From Manihot esculenta (lineage: Eukaryota; Streptophyta; Magnoliopsida; Malpighiales; Euphorbiaceae): DNA of 64,000 nucleotides. The DNA lies in NCBI RefSeq assembly GCF_001659605.2, contig NC_035170.2, positions 248,001 through 312,000 of the forward strand, in the 5' to 3' direction. This document shows positions 1 through 11,971 of this stretch, one piece after another; the stretch's first letter is position 1, and every line of letters begins with the position of its first letter. The position numbers and the translations under genes were made by a program. The notes under the pieces were generated by a model. That model did not search any database, had not been told where the DNA came from, and saw only the letters and a program-made list of their open reading frames with translations.

Positions 1-106
1 TCGTCCTACAAGATCTTGCCCTCTGCAGAGCAGGGGGATGGGCATCCATGCCCTCATTCTCTGGCGGAGCTCCAGTCAATCTAGCAGATCGACGAGTTCC
101 TCTCAT
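1..106 (-). CDS. Element A gag, N-terminal fragment (cut by window edge)
   Basis: Start of the gag region of a Tekay/Del-type Ty3/gypsy retrotransposon read leftwards. The ATG is at 106-104 and the first residues read [12 protein letters not shown], as in the gag starts of elements E (47736) and C (53142). The frame is open to the window edge, so intactness cannot be judged. The primer-binding site and 5' LTR lie just upstream at 355-366 and 370-2732, the expected order. Gag would be the structural protein of the cytoplasmic particle. Identity is by similarity to the two longer copies in this window. Confidence 0.85.
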   Translation of the reverse strand, partial: MRGTRRSARLTGAPPENEGMDAHPPALQRARSCRT

Positions 107-354
107 CTTGACTTCTGAAAGCATAACGTAGCACATAAACATTAGCATCTTATGGTTCATGTGGAAACACACGAACCTACATCACATACATAGCATATCA
201 TGAATGCACATGCATAAAATCATGGCATTTCACATCATCATACAAGACAGGACTCCACATCCTATCCTAGTGGACATGATCTCTCCTATTGTGCTTGCCC
301 TTCTATAACCTCTATGAGCCCGACACACTATAGGTCCGACCATGTGAACCTAGG

Positions 355-366
355 GCTCTGATACCA
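355..366 (-). other. Primer-binding site of element A (initiator tRNA-Met type)
   Basis: The minus strand reads TGGTATCAGAGC, the standard plant retrotransposon primer-binding site complementary to the 3' end of initiator tRNA-Met. Three bases separate it from the LTR end at 370. This fixes the direction of element A as leftwards. Confidence 0.9.
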
Positions 367-2308
367 TTCTGTAACAACCCGAAAATCCGGACCGCTACCG
401 GCGCTAGGATCCAGATCAGCATAAGGCCGCCGGGACCCGTAGCAAGCCTACTATGCATCCTGTACAGCTGGTATAATCCCAAACATGATCAAACATATCC
501 ATAAAACATTTAAAACTTTACCTTTAACCAGTTTGACCTGTGTATGCACTATGACTGAACTCATAGAACCCCTAGGGTCAGCATACCCTATGTCAAACTC
601 GGTCCATCACATGTAACAACATAAAATAAAACTCATGTACAAAGGGATTATCCAACTCGGGCCAAGCACAATACTATAACTCTGAACATATAACATAATA
701 TCATTATGCAATACAACTCCTTTTTACAACAATACATAACCTTACATTACATCATGTCCACTACTATTCTATTACATAAACATGACCATGGACGTAACCT
801 GCTGATCTCCTGACTATCTCTGACCCTGCAAACCTGGGGTTAGGGGAGAGGGGTGAGCTAAAAAGCCCAGTGAGCAGAAACCATAAAAGAAAACAGTTCA
901 TTTTAACGTATGCTATCATGGAATGCGTCACATCACAAATATATCACTTCAAGGATGAATCTGTCACCAATAGCCCTCTACATATCAATCTCGTACCATA
1001 ACAAGTCAACAATACTCTATGCCAGGGGCGATACGGCCACGCCTGGACTTTACATACTCTATGCCAGGGGCGATACGGCCACACCTGGACTTCTCATCTC
1101 ATATCATATCGTACATGTCATATCATATTTTTCCATATCATGTCATAACATACTGAGGGCTAGAGGATCATCCAGTATCCATCCACATCATTGTCATCGT
1201 ATTTTGCAATGCATCATATTCGTGAATTCTAATGCAAACAACCTATTGCATAACATGGTATTCATGATGCATGAACATGCTTGAACATGCTGAAAACATT
1301 TGATTTAAAACATAAGGGTTAGTTCCACTCACCTCTGGCTAGCTCTGGACTAACTCTGAAACAGCTAACACTGCTAAACACCTCGGTTCCTCGGGTCCGA
1401 TCCTACACAGGTGGACTCCAGTGAGGTGCCAACATACTCTAAACAACTCATAAACAACTACCCAAAAACCCTCTAAAGCATCACTTAAACATGCATAGAA
1501 AACACTCAAGAAAAGGCTGGACAGGGCACTTTCGGCGGCACCTTCGGCGGCCGAAAGTCCCAGACAGAGACGAAAGTCGGGCAGGTTCAACGGCACCTTC
1601 GCCGGCCGAACCCTCTCTCTAGAGACGAAAGTCAGGCACTTTCGGCGGCCGAACATTACCTTCGGCGGCCGAAAGTCTGCTTTCAAGCCAAAACTCAACT
1701 TTCGGGGGCAAGGTTAGGCGGCCAATCCCTACATCCTCAGGCAGGTTCGGCGGCCGAAACCACCTTCGGCGGCCGAACCTGAGTTCATCCAGAACTCAGC
1801 CTTTGTGCATTTCAAGCCTTCCAAACCTTCCATACACCCCAAAACAAGCACCCAACTTCTCAAACACATGCATACATCCTTAACCATGCACAAAGGAGCT
1901 CAAACAAGCTTAAACTCCCAACACAAACATCACAAGAACATACATTATCATACATTGGGCATAAAACCCACATGAACCCTAACATGCATATCTACCCATA
2001 CTCAACCATCAAAACCTCTTAAAACTCACTTAAAACTTCATGAAACGTAAAAGAAAGCATAGATCCACACTTACCTCTTGAAGATCGAGGGTTTGTGCGA
2101 GCTCTAACGTGGAGATGGGAGGAAACTACTCCTTGGGTCTCCAAGCTCCCAAAACTTTGATCTAAGCTTGAAAACTCTTCAAAACAACCATGGAACTCAT
2201 AAAAATATGAAGGAGATGAAGAGAAAACATGAAAATGACCAAAGGAGGACATGAACACACCTGAGCTCGAGAATGGGGAGAAATCTCGCCCATTTTCGGT
2301 CTGAGGGG

Positions 2309-2316
2309 CTTTTATA
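2309..2316 (-). promoter_or_regulatory. TATA box in LTR of element A
   Basis: The minus strand reads TATAAAAG in the middle of the LTR, at a place equivalent to the TATA box of the element B LTR (6649-6656). It would mark the U3/R boundary region, with transcription starting about 30 bases further left. Activity is not known. Confidence 0.6.
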
Positions 2317-2370
2317 GGTGGCCAGCCAAACCTCCTTCGGCGGCCTAACATGCATGCAAAACACCCCCAT

Positions 2371-2450
2371 GTTCGGCGGCCGAACTTGAGGTTCGGCGGC
2401 CGAACTTGAGGTTCGGCGGCCGAACTTGAGGTTCGGCGGCCGAACCTGTT
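2371..2450. repeat. 20-bp palindromic tandem repeat, four units
   Basis: Units begin at 2371, 2391, 2411 and 2431. Each reads gttcggcggccgaacttgag or a close variant, so each holds the perfect palindrome GTTCGGCGGCCGAAC except for its central base. The same palindrome occurs singly across all Tekay LTRs in the window. Confidence 0.9.
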
Positions 2451-2732
2451 TTGTTCAAACATAGCTTTTGGAGGCCAAAAGCGCCCCCAAAACCAACTCA
2501 TGTTCGGCGGCCGAACTTCACTTTCGGCGGCCGAACCTGGCAAAAACCTCCTTGGTCTTTTCTTTTCAAAACTCACTTCTTTTTCATTTAAAACCATGAA
2601 ATCAGTAAAAATCATTTTAGAAATCACATTTTACCCCTCTAGAAGACTCTGGCATCATCAAAATTCCATATTCCAACGGAGATTCCGCCGGAAGGTAGGG
2701 ATTCCGATGCCGGAATCTAGCCGGGTATTACA

Positions 2733-5700
2733 AGCTCCAGCCAGGATCTTCACCATGACTCAGCAGGAGGCTAACACATCCAACACCGTGGTGTCAGGTA
2801 ATCTCGTCATTGGGTGTTCTGATGTGTATGCATTAATGGACCCGGGTGCATCTCATTCTTTTATTGCTCCGAGAGCCGTTGAGAGGTTGGGTCTGATAGT
2901 CTCTGGGTTAGAGTGTCCCCTATGGGTCAGTGGACCCAAGTGTGACCCGTCAGTGGCAGAGTCAGCCTGCCAGTACAGTCCAATTTTTGTTGAGGGAAGA
3001 TGCCTCTCCGCCGACCTTGTGGTTCTAGATTTGACAGACTTTGACGTCATTCTAGGGATGGATTGGCTATCTACCCATGGTGCTACCTTGGACTGCAGGG
3101 ACAAGGTAGTCAGGTTCAGAGATCAGAACGGGTCAGAGGTCGTCTTCAGAGGAGACAAGAGGGGTACACCTAGAGGTCTGATATCAGCTCTTCAGGCTCG
3201 TAGGTTGCTTAGGAAGGGATGTCAGGGGTATTTGGCTCATGTGAGAGAGCTTAGTAGTCAGGTCAGGGAGCCAGCCTCGGTGCCAGTTGTCAGAGAGTTT
3301 CAGGATGTCTTTCCAGACGAGCTTCCAGGTTTACCACCTGCTAGGGAGATAGAGTTCGAGATAGAGTTAGTGCCTGGAACTAGACCGATCTCTATCCCTC
3401 CCTACAGGATGGCCCCAGCTGAGTTGAAGGAGTTGAAAGAACAGTTGCAAGAGCTGGTAGAAAAGGGCTTCATCCGACAGAGTACCTCACCTTGGGGTGC
3501 TCCAGTCTTGTTCGTAAAGAAGAAGGATGGGTCCCTCAGACTTTGTATCGACTACAGGCAGTTGAACAAAGTCACTACCAAGAATAGGTACCCTCTGCCA
3601 AGGATCGATGATCTATTCGACCAGCTAGCAGGAGCGGGTTGTTTCTCCAAAATAGATCTAAGATCGGGGTACCATCAGCTAAGGATAAGGGATGAAGATG
3701 TGCCCAAGACAGCTTTCAGGACCAGATATGGGCATTTTGAGTTTCTTGTGATGCCGTTCGGGTTAACCAACGCCCCTGCAGCATTCATGGATCTCATGAA
3801 CAGAGTATTTAGCCAATACCTGGATCACTTTGTTATTGTCTTCATAGATGATATCTTGGTGTATTCCAGGAACGCAGAGGAGCATGCCCATCATCTGAGG
3901 TTGGTTCTCCAGACCTTGAGGGAACATGGCTTGTATGCCAAGTTCTCTAAGTGTGAGTTCTGGCTGAGGAGCATTTCATTCTTGGGGCATGTGGTGTCGG
4001 AAAATGGTATAGAGGTAGACCCCAAGAAGGTAGAAGCTGTGGCTAACTGGCCTAGACCCACTTCAGTGACAGAGATTAGAAGTTTCTTGGGTTTGGCAGG
4101 TTACTACAGGAGGTTCGTCCAGGACTTCTCGAAAATTGCAGCTCCTCTGACCAGGTTAACTAGGAAGAATCAGAAGTTTGTGTGGACCGACCAGTGCGAA
4201 GAGAGTTTTGAAGAGCTTAAGAGGAGGTTGACTTCGGCACCAGTATTAGCTTTGCCAGCTAGCAGTGAGGACTTCACGGTCTTCTGTGATGCATCCCGAG
4301 TGGGTTTGGGTTGTGTGTTAATGCAGAATGAGAGGGTGATTGCTTATGCTTCTAGGCAGCTGAAGAAGCATGAGTTGAATTACCCCACACATGACCTGGA
4401 GATGGCAGCAGTAATCTTTGCACTCAAGATGTGGAGGCACTACCTCTATGGGGTTAAATGTGAGATCTTTACAGATCATAAGAGCCTGCAGTACATCCTG
4501 AGTCAAAGAGATTTGAACTTGAGACAGAGAAGATGGGTGGAGCTGCTGAGTGACTATGATTGCAAGATTCAGTACCATCCGGGTAAGGCGAATGTTGTGG
4601 CAGACGCCTTAAGCCGGAAATCACTCGGCAGTTTATTCTACATATCGGCAGAGAGGAGGCCAGTGGTGAAGGAGTTTTACAAGCTCGTTGAGGAAGGTCT
4701 TCAGTTGGAGTTGTCTGGTACAGGTGCTTTGGTAGCCCAGATGAGAGTGGCACCCGTGTTTCTGGAGCAGGTGGCTCAGAAACAGCATGAGGACCCAGAG
4801 TTAGTAAAGATTGCCAGGACTGTTTAGTCAGGCAAAGATAGTGAGTTCAGATTCGACAGCAAAGGGATCCTCCGCTATGGGAGCAGACTATGTGTACCAG
4901 ATGACATAGGGCTAAAAGGAGACATTATGAGAGAGGCTCATAATGCAAGATACAGCGTTCACCCCAGGGCCACCAAGATGTATCAAGATCTGAAGAAGGT
5001 TTATTGGTGGCCAGCTATGAAGAAAGAAGTGGCACAGTTTGTGTCAGCCTGCGAAGTGTGTCAGAGGGTGAAGCTGGAACATCAGAAGCCGGCTGGAATG
5101 CTTAACCCGCTACCTATTCCAGAGTGGAAATGGGAAAATATAGCTATGGATTTCGTAGTGGGGTTACCGGCGACGTCCAACAGATTGGACTCCATATGGG
5201 TGATTGTGGACAGACTCACCAAATCTGCTCACTTCATCCCTGTCAGGAGTGGCTATTCTGTGGACAAGTTGGCGCAGGTGTATGTCGATGAGATCGTCAG
5301 GCTGCATGGGATTCCTGTTTCGATAGTGTCAGATAGAAGGCCCCAGTTCACCTCCATATTTTAGCGGAGTCTGCAGAATGCCATGGGTACTAGGTTGGAT
5401 TTTAGCACTGCTTTCCATCCACAGACGGACGGACAATCAGAAAGGACCATCCAGACCATAGAGGATATGCTCAGAATGTGTGTGCTGGACTTTGGCGGTT
5501 CTTGGAAGCAGCATCTACCTTTGGTGGAGTTTGCCTACAATAACAGCCATCATGCTAGCATCGGGATGGCTCCATATGAAGCTTTATATGGAAGGAAGTG
5601 TAGATCACCTGTTTGCTGGGAAGAGGTTGGAGAAAAGGCCTTGGCAGGGCCTGAACTAGTAGAGATTACCAGCAGGGTAGTACCCATAATCAGAGAAAGA

Positions 5701-6183
5701 ATCAAGACTTCTGCAAGCAGACAGAAGAGTTATGTAGACATCCGCAGAAGACAGGTAGAGTTTCAGGAGGGGGATCTGGTATTGCTCAAGGTGTCTTCTA
5801 TGAAAGGAGTGGTTCGCTTCGGAAAGAAAGGTAAACTAGCCCCACGATACATCGGACCCTTTGAAATCTTGCAAAAGATTGGGAATGTGTCGTACAAGCT
5901 GGATTTACCTGCTTCAATGGAAAGAATCCATCCGGTTTTCCATGTTTCAATGTTGAGGAAGTTTGTGTCAGATCTGAGCAAGGTTCTTAGTGAGCCTGAT
6001 GTGGAGGTCCAAGAGGATCTCACCTATGTTGAACAGCCAGTACGGATCATAGACACCCAGATCAGAAAGCTAAGGAACAAGGAAATCCCGATGGTGAAAG
6101 TCCTGTGGAACCACCACAATTTGGAAGAATGCACTTGGGAGACACGGGAGTCTATGCTCCAGTAGTACCCTCATCTCTTTTAA
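2733..6183 (+). pseudogene. Element B pol polyprotein (Tekay/Del clade), broken
   Basis: Protease to integrase of a Ty3/gypsy chromovirus. The order visible is protease (DPGASHSF near 2840), reverse transcriptase (active site FIDD near 3845), RNase H ([10 protein letters not shown] near 4280), integrase zinc finger (CEVCQ near 5055), integrase core (DFVVGLP, SDRRPQF, QSERT) and a C-terminal chromodomain-like segment near 6040-6150. Gag and the 5' LTR are missing because element A is inserted at 2732/2733. Three in-frame stops break it: TAG at 4825 (Gln in C and E), TAG at 5362 (Trp in C and E) and TAG at 6163 (Gln). The natural stop is TAA at 6181. A protein from this copy is not expected. 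Confidence 0.93.
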
Positions 6184-6278
6184 GGTTAGATCTCTAGGTG
6201 TTTATGTGCTATGTATGTATGTTATGTTTTATGCCATGCTATGTGCTAGTTGAGGAACATTCGGGAACGAATGTTCTT

Positions 6279-6291
6279 AAGGGGGGGAGAA
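6279..6291 (+). other. Polypurine tract of element B
   Basis: The run AAGGGGGGGAGAA lies directly before the 3' LTR, where second-strand DNA synthesis of an LTR retrotransposon is primed. It confirms the plus orientation of B. Confidence 0.85.
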
Positions 6292-8548
6292 TGTAATACC
6301 CGGCTAGACTCCGGTATCGGAATTCCTACCGTCTGGTGGAATCTCGGATGTCGGAAGCCTCTAGTAGGGTAGAAACATGTTTTTCATAAAATGTTTTAAG
6401 GTATTTCATGGTTTTAAGTAAAATGGAAATGAGTTTTTGCATAAAAACAATCTTGGAGGAAAACTCAGGTTCGGCCGCCGAACCTCAAGTTCGGCCGCCG
6501 AACATGCATGCCTTCGGGAGCGCCTTTAGGCCCCCGAAAGCATAAGTGAGGAAAGTCCAGGTTCGGCCGCCGAACCTCAAGTTCGGCCGCCGAACATGGC
6601 ATGCATGCGGAGGCACGTTCAGCCCCCGAACGTGGCCTGGCCAGCCACTATAAAAGGGTCCCTTAGCCGAAAACGGGCGAGCTTTTTTCCCCATTTTCGG
6701 CCAAGGTGAGCTCTCCGCCGTCCCTCACTGATCTTGAGTTCTTTCCTTCCAATCCTACTCGATTTTCATGAGTTTTTACTTTGTTTTGAAGATTTTCAAG
6801 CTTTGAGCAAAGTTTTGGAGCTTTGAAGTTCAAGGGAACTCAACCCCTCCCATCTCCAAGTTTAGGTCGTCTCTCTCTCGATCTCCACGAGGTAGGAGCC
6901 GATCTTAAGCTCATTGCATGTTTTAAGTAAGTTTTAAGTGGATCTATGGGGTAGAATGCATGTTTAGCTCATGGTTAGGTTTATAGGTTTTATATGTGTT
7001 TGTGAACAATGTGAGTTGCTTGTTGTGTTGTAGTTGGGGTTTTTGATGGTTTGATGCCCCTAGGAACTTGTATGCTTGTTTGTGCATGTTTGGGAATGTT
7101 GTAGAATAGGTTTATACATGATTGGGTAGTTTTGGAGGCAATGTGCATAGAAGAGCTGAGTTTCTGCCACTAAGGGAGAAACCAGGTTCGGCAGCCGAAG
7201 GAACTTTCGGCCGCCGAACATGCTTGTGGAGGCAGCCTTGGCCTGCCGAAGCTTGCCCCCGAAAGAGGACTTTCGTCTCTGTCTGGGAGTTTCGGCCGCC
7301 GAAAGTGCCGCCGAACATGCATGAGTTTCGCCTATGTCTGGGAGTTTCGGCCGCCGAAGGTGCCGCCGAACCTGCCTGACTTTCGGCTCTAGAGGGACTT
7401 TCGGCCGCCGAACCTGCCGCCGAAAGTGCCTTGTCCAGCCCTCTCTTGCATGTTTTTCTATGATTGTTTCATGATGTTTTAGGGGGTTTTTGGGGAGTAG
7501 TTTAGAGTTATGTTCTTGTTTGTTTGGTCCCTCATTTGAGTCCACCTGTGTAGGTTCGGACCCGAGGAACCGAGGACCCCAGTAGTGAGTCAGCTGCTCC
7601 AGTGTCTGGTCAGAGCTACCCAGAGGTGAGTGGAATAACTTATTATGTTTTAAAGCAAATAATGGACTTTTTAGCATGTTTCACGCATCATGAATGCCAT
7701 GAGATATACTAGGTTGTTTGCATTAGAATTCACGAATATGTTGCATTACATACTTTATTGTTGATTGATGTGGATGAACGTTGGATGATCCAAAGCCCTC
7801 GATCTATGATATGATGATGTGATATGTACAGTACGGAATGTAAGACCAATGGGACCCATTCTACGTTCGTTGGCACCATGTAAGGGAAAGACCAGGACCC
7901 ATTCTACGTTCTGGCACAGTTGCACTATGTAGAGGGCTATTGGTGACAAGTTCATCCTTAATGTGATTAGCTGTGATGTGATGCATTCCATGATCCATAT
8001 GATTTAAATGTTTTTATTATTCTGCTCACTGGGCTCTAGTAGCTCACCCCTCTCCCATTTCCCCAGGATTTGCAGGTACAGGGTAGACCAGGAGATCCGT
8101 AAGAGTAATGAAGTCATGTGTATGTAATAGATAGTGTGGACATGATAAATGTATTAATGTTATGTAAAAGTACAGTTTTAGTCATGTAATGACTTTGAGG
8201 ATTAGAGGTTGTGCTTGACTATATGTATAAGATATCCCTTTTAATACATGATCTTAGATATTTTATGATGAGTATGCAAACCAACTCAACGTATGATGTA
8301 TCGCCCATTGGGGCATTGATGAGATCCCACAGAGGGGTCATGATTATGTTTATGCTATGTACAGTGCATGCACAGGTTGAGTTTGGTGTATGAACGAAAG
8401 AAAAGTTTTAAATTTTTATGTATTTTCTTGATCATGTATGGGATTAAACAGGTTTTCAGGTTGTATGTTAGGCTTGCTACAGGTCCCGGCGGTTTTAAGT
8501 CGACCTGGATCCTAGCGCCGGTAGCGGTCCGATTCTCGGGTCGTTACA
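6292..8548 (+). mobile_element. 3' LTR of element B (Tekay-like)
   Basis: A 2.26-kb LTR starting TGTAATACCCGG directly after the polypurine tract and ending GGGTCGTTACA. It is the same LTR type as 370-2732 in the opposite direction. It has palindromic TTCGGCCGCCGAA units near 6470-6600 and 7190-7420. It joins at 8549 to a second, older piece of the same LTR type, which shows that B is inserted within an LTR. The ORFs inside are chance readings. Confidence 0.92.
6649..6656 (+). promoter_or_regulatory. TATA box in LTR of element B
   Basis: TATAAAAG followed by GG, then a pyrimidine-rich stretch. It sits 357 bases into the LTR and is the best candidate for the retrotransposon core promoter. Confidence 0.65.
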
Positions 8549-8936
8549 AATGTAATGATGTTTATGAAAGTCTAAGAGTTGTGCTTGACCATAGTAGTAT
8601 GTCAATCCCCTTCTAGTACATGATCTTAATGTTTAAGGATGTTTATTGTAAACCAAACTTAATTCATGTTATGTCACCCCATTGAAGCATTGATGAGGAC
8701 TCCAAGGCGGGGTTAATGATTATGTTTATGTATAGTGCATGCATAGGTTGAGTTTGGTGAATGATTGAAAGAATGAATGGATGAAAAGAAAAAGTTCAAA
8801 TTTTTATGTATGTTGTTGATCATGTATGAGATTAAATAGGTATTCAGGATGTATGTTTGGCTTGCTATGGGTCCCGGCGGCCTTAAGCCGATCTGGATCC
8901 TAGCGCTGGTAGCGGTCAGATTTTCGGATCGTTACA
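8549..8936 (+). mobile_element. 3' part of an older LTR (element F) containing B
   Basis: This 388-bp stretch repeats the last part of the B LTR (from about 8172), with many differences, and ends at the same terminus (gatcgttaca). It begins exactly at the end of the B LTR, so B is inserted in it. Its left portion would lie left of the window. It is the outermost recognisable layer of the left block. The bases aatgt (8549-8553) should be one copy of the B target duplication. Confidence 0.82.
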
Positions 8937-9375
8937 AAACAGGTCCAGCCCGTTCGAACCTTGATACAGGGTCCATATGGATTTCTCAACCAGGCCGACC
9001 CAGTCCTCATTGCCTCTCAGGCCGGGCCAGCCCTCACTGCTTCTCAGGCTGATCCTCCTTGAGCTCAGTCTTATTCCTATCTCCCGGTCCAACCCGGAAT
9101 CGGGAAGAAGACCCCACCTTCAGCCTTGTAGACTCATCCACACACGCACAGAGGGAATAAGGGGCCGTTACGCATGAGACAGGTACCGGATATCCTCGTA
9201 CAATCATATCAATATAGCAGAGACATGTGATCCAATGATAACCAGGCCGTTGCACGTCACTGGCAGACGAGGAAAAGAGATAAAAGGAGAATAATCCTCC
9301 CCTAAGCCCTAAGTTTTTCAATATTCCAAAAATCTCTGTAAAATCCTATTATTTCTGGATCTCAGATCATTAGAT
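8937..9375 (+). repeat. Possible Tat-type LTR relic
   Basis: A GC-richer stretch ending with a short tract like the end of the LTR assigned to element D: 'ctggatctcagatca' here and 'tttggatctcaaaaca' at 61516-61531. A purine-rich stretch and the phrase 'cctaagccctaag' precede it. No coding sequence is recognised. It may be a truncated solo LTR of a Tat-like element; the call rests on short similarities. Confidence 0.35.
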
Positions 9376-9892
9376 ACGAGCTAAATAATATTTTTTAAAA
9401 AAATAATATATGTTTACTATCTCATTAAAATATTCCTTTCACCTAAATTATTGAATTATATTATTTAATTTACACAAAATTGATTAGTTATTTTTTTATT
9501 TCAAAAAAAATTAAAATTTCTCTTAAATTTTTTTAAAATTTTATTAACTAGTTATTATATTAATTTTATTGATCAAATATTTTACTATTTCATATTTATA
9601 ATATGAAAAAATTATTAATTAATTATTAATGTTTTAAAAATTTTAATTAATTAATCTTTATATTATAATTATTTTAGATTTTTTTAATATTTAAAAGTAA
9701 AATTAATAAAAAAATTAATTAGTAAAATTTTTAAAATTTTGAAAATATTTTTAATACTGAAAGCTAATTAATAAAATTTTCTATACTGGGTTAAATAATA
9801 ATTTTTGCTTGTTATAAGCATTCTCTTTATTATCCATCCCCATAGGCTGATTCTGTCCCTGAGCCGCATAGAGAGGGCATAGGCAAGGAAAG
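9376..9892. other. AT-rich intergenic spacer upstream of the GNAT gene
   Basis: Very AT-rich, with no ORF, repeat boundary or RNA gene recognised. It should contain the promoter of the gene starting at 9893. A weak TATA-like string (TTATAAGC) occurs near 9813. Confidence 0.5.
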
Positions 9893-11971
9893 ATGGAGGT
9901 TGCGGCTGTGGCCGCGCAGCTGAATTGTGCTGCTGGATCATACAAGGCTATGGAAATAAGATGGGCAACCTCAAAAGATTATCAGAAGAGAGTATCATCG
10001 AAGTTAAAATCTAGAAGAATTCCCATTTTCATATCCACAAATCCGTCGGACTTAAACCCTCGGGATCTAAAAGAACTGTGCATTACCTGCAATCACTCGT
10101 TCCACCGTTTTCCAACGCTCGACCATAATGGAAAGTTGGTAGAAGCAGTTGATTTGCAGAAGCTTCGCGTTGCTCTCTCTCACAGCTCGGTTCTCGTCTC
10201 TGTCTTCTGCAATTTACAGGATGCAAGTGTTGATGATAACCAGCCTGAAGAGCACCCTCTTGCTTCTCCTCTGATGGGTTTAAGAGATTTGTTGCGGACT
10301 TTGCCTCTTCCTGCTGTCTCTCCCTCCAACAGCCAATTAGTGGGCTTTGGTCGCGCTGTTTCTGATTTCGGATTGACTGCTTCCATCTACGATGTCATGG
10401 TAACCAGCAAAGCACCGGACTTATCAACCTCATTAAGTCTACATACTTTAGATTTATCTTTATTTATTGATTTTCGCTATCATCCCCAATAAATTTTATA
10501 ACTTGGCTACCTAGCCATGGTCCACACTGCCATTCATATTAGGATTATCCAAGGGACCAAGGGCTTCTTGTTAAGTTCGTTTACTACTTTATAGTTATCC
10601 TGAACTCAAACTTTTCAATTTCTTGCTTGAACTTAAAGAATCCTTTATACTCACTGCTGGGTTGGTATTTTTGAAGCTCTGCTCAATTTCGATTTGATTT
10701 TGTTCGTAAATGTCCATTCACTTACTTGATTTGCTCTAGAAACAAAAGGAAAACAGCTTAATGGATGGATAATTGTACTTCTGTACAAATAGCATGCTAT
10801 GGATCCTTCAGAATTTGCATTGGGGGCCTCAACCTTGAAAAGCATCATATTGATTTTAAAGATTCTGCTTCTAGTTATCCTGTTTTTGTTCCACTCCATA
10901 GACTAGACTAGGTGTTTGATTGCTTAGGCTTGGTACCTTTAGCCAGATAGTTTAGATTCCACTTGTATTCATATAATTGTGTGTCAGTGCCTCCCAGGTT
11001 GTACCTTCACTACGGAGAATGGGAATTGGGAAGATGATAGTTAAAAGAATTATAAGGTTATTCATCATTTACCTTCTGATCTTGAATGCATATTAAATTT
11101 CAGATTTTGATTTGCACTTCCTTAATGGTATCTTGCTGCTTGTGCCAACATATATTGTTTGTTCAAATTAATATCACATAGCTTATCTTGAGTTGATACC
11201 TTGCTTGCTTGATCCGATGCATCCAATTACATACTTTGGCTTCTCTGGAACAAATTAATTTTTCCCCTTTACTTTATTTTCTTTTATTTTACTTTATTCT
11301 ATTCTTTTGGGGGTACTATCCTTCTTTATGCTTGCCTGCTAAAACCTATCTATGTATTATTTCATGTAGGCATATGCTCAATAACTTCATATGCAGTCTA
11401 AAACCAAACGCTACCCCTCCCCCCCCCCCCCCCCCAAAAAAAAATAATAATAATAATATAAAAATAAGAACCATATCTGAGATCTCACATTTACCTTTTC
11501 GCCTTCCAGAATGCTCACAAACAAAGAAATTTATGATATTGCAGCCATTTGCTCCGCCAATGAGAGGTAAATTAATTTTATAGAGGTTGCTTGTCCATGA
11601 TGCATAGTCGCATGAATTATCAATTATATCTTGTGCATCCCACCAATATATTTGTAGAAGTTCCCTCCTACTTCTTCTAGTTGCCTTTGGAAATAGAAAC
11701 AACTGCAACTAGAGAAAGAACATGGATTGCAAATCCAAGTCATGCTTAGATGCTATATATCTGCGTATATGAAAAGCTTAGCTGGTAACCACAATTTACC
11801 TGAACTTTTGTTAGGTTGTTCTTCAAAGCATGTGGTTTTGGAGATGATATATTGGGTTCCACAACAATGATGTATACAAGGAGCGTTTCGACTTATCCTC
11901 AAAGTGACCAGATGGCTAAACGTGCAGGTCGAAAACTTTTGATATTACCACCAGTCAGAAAAGCACCATGA
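9893..11971 (+). CDS. GNAT-family N-acetyltransferase, four exons
   Basis: Probable GCN5-related N-acetyltransferase that transfers acetyl from acetyl-CoA to an amine. Exons read 9893-10399, 10998-11056, 11510-11566 and 11815-11971, all with GT...AG introns and compatible phases. Together they give 780 nt, a 259-residue protein. The fold signature is in the C-terminal half: FGRAVSD, YDVMVVPSL, the acetyl-CoA loop RRMGIGK (RxxGxG, coded by exon 2), IYDIAA (exon 3) and FFKACGF (exon 4). The first 100 residues have no known domain visible; a short plastid-targeting segment is possible, as in plant GNATs related to the nuclear shuttle interactor family. The substrate cannot be told from sequence. 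No stop or frameshift was seen, so it is probably functional. Intron 3's neighbour, intron 2, carries a poly-C/poly-A run near 11418. Confidence 0.88.

Larger units (their letters stand above)
370..2732 (-). mobile_element. 5' LTR of element A (Tekay-like Ty3/gypsy)
   Basis: A 2.36-kb LTR on the minus strand. On the plus strand it starts TGTAACAACCC next to the primer-binding site and ends GGGTATTACA, giving the TG...CA ends of an LTR. The same LTR type, reversed, is at 6292-8548. It contains many TTCGGCGGCCGAA palindromes, two units with CCAGG/CCTGG arms around 1019-1090, and a TATA box at 2309-2316. Its outer edge abuts the pol of element B at 2733, so A is inserted in B. The five bases after the LTR are agctc, the expected target duplication, but the other copy is outside the window. 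The ORFs read inside this LTR are not genes. Confidence 0.9.

Noticed and set aside
355..366. Part of a tRNA gene
   Set aside because: Only a 12-base complement of the tRNA 3' end beside an LTR; no cloverleaf. It is a primer-binding site.
1339..2627. ORFs of 119 and 202 codons on the minus strand
   Set aside because: They are inside the LTR of element A and consist of readings of the TTCGGCGGCCGAA repeats.
8211..9321. Short ORFs on both strands
   Set aside because: They lie in LTR ends and the Tat-like relic and have no domain.
11209..11708. ORFs of 124 and 120 codons
   Set aside because: They span intron and exon 3 of the GNAT gene and the poly-C/poly-A run; only 11510-11566 is coding.
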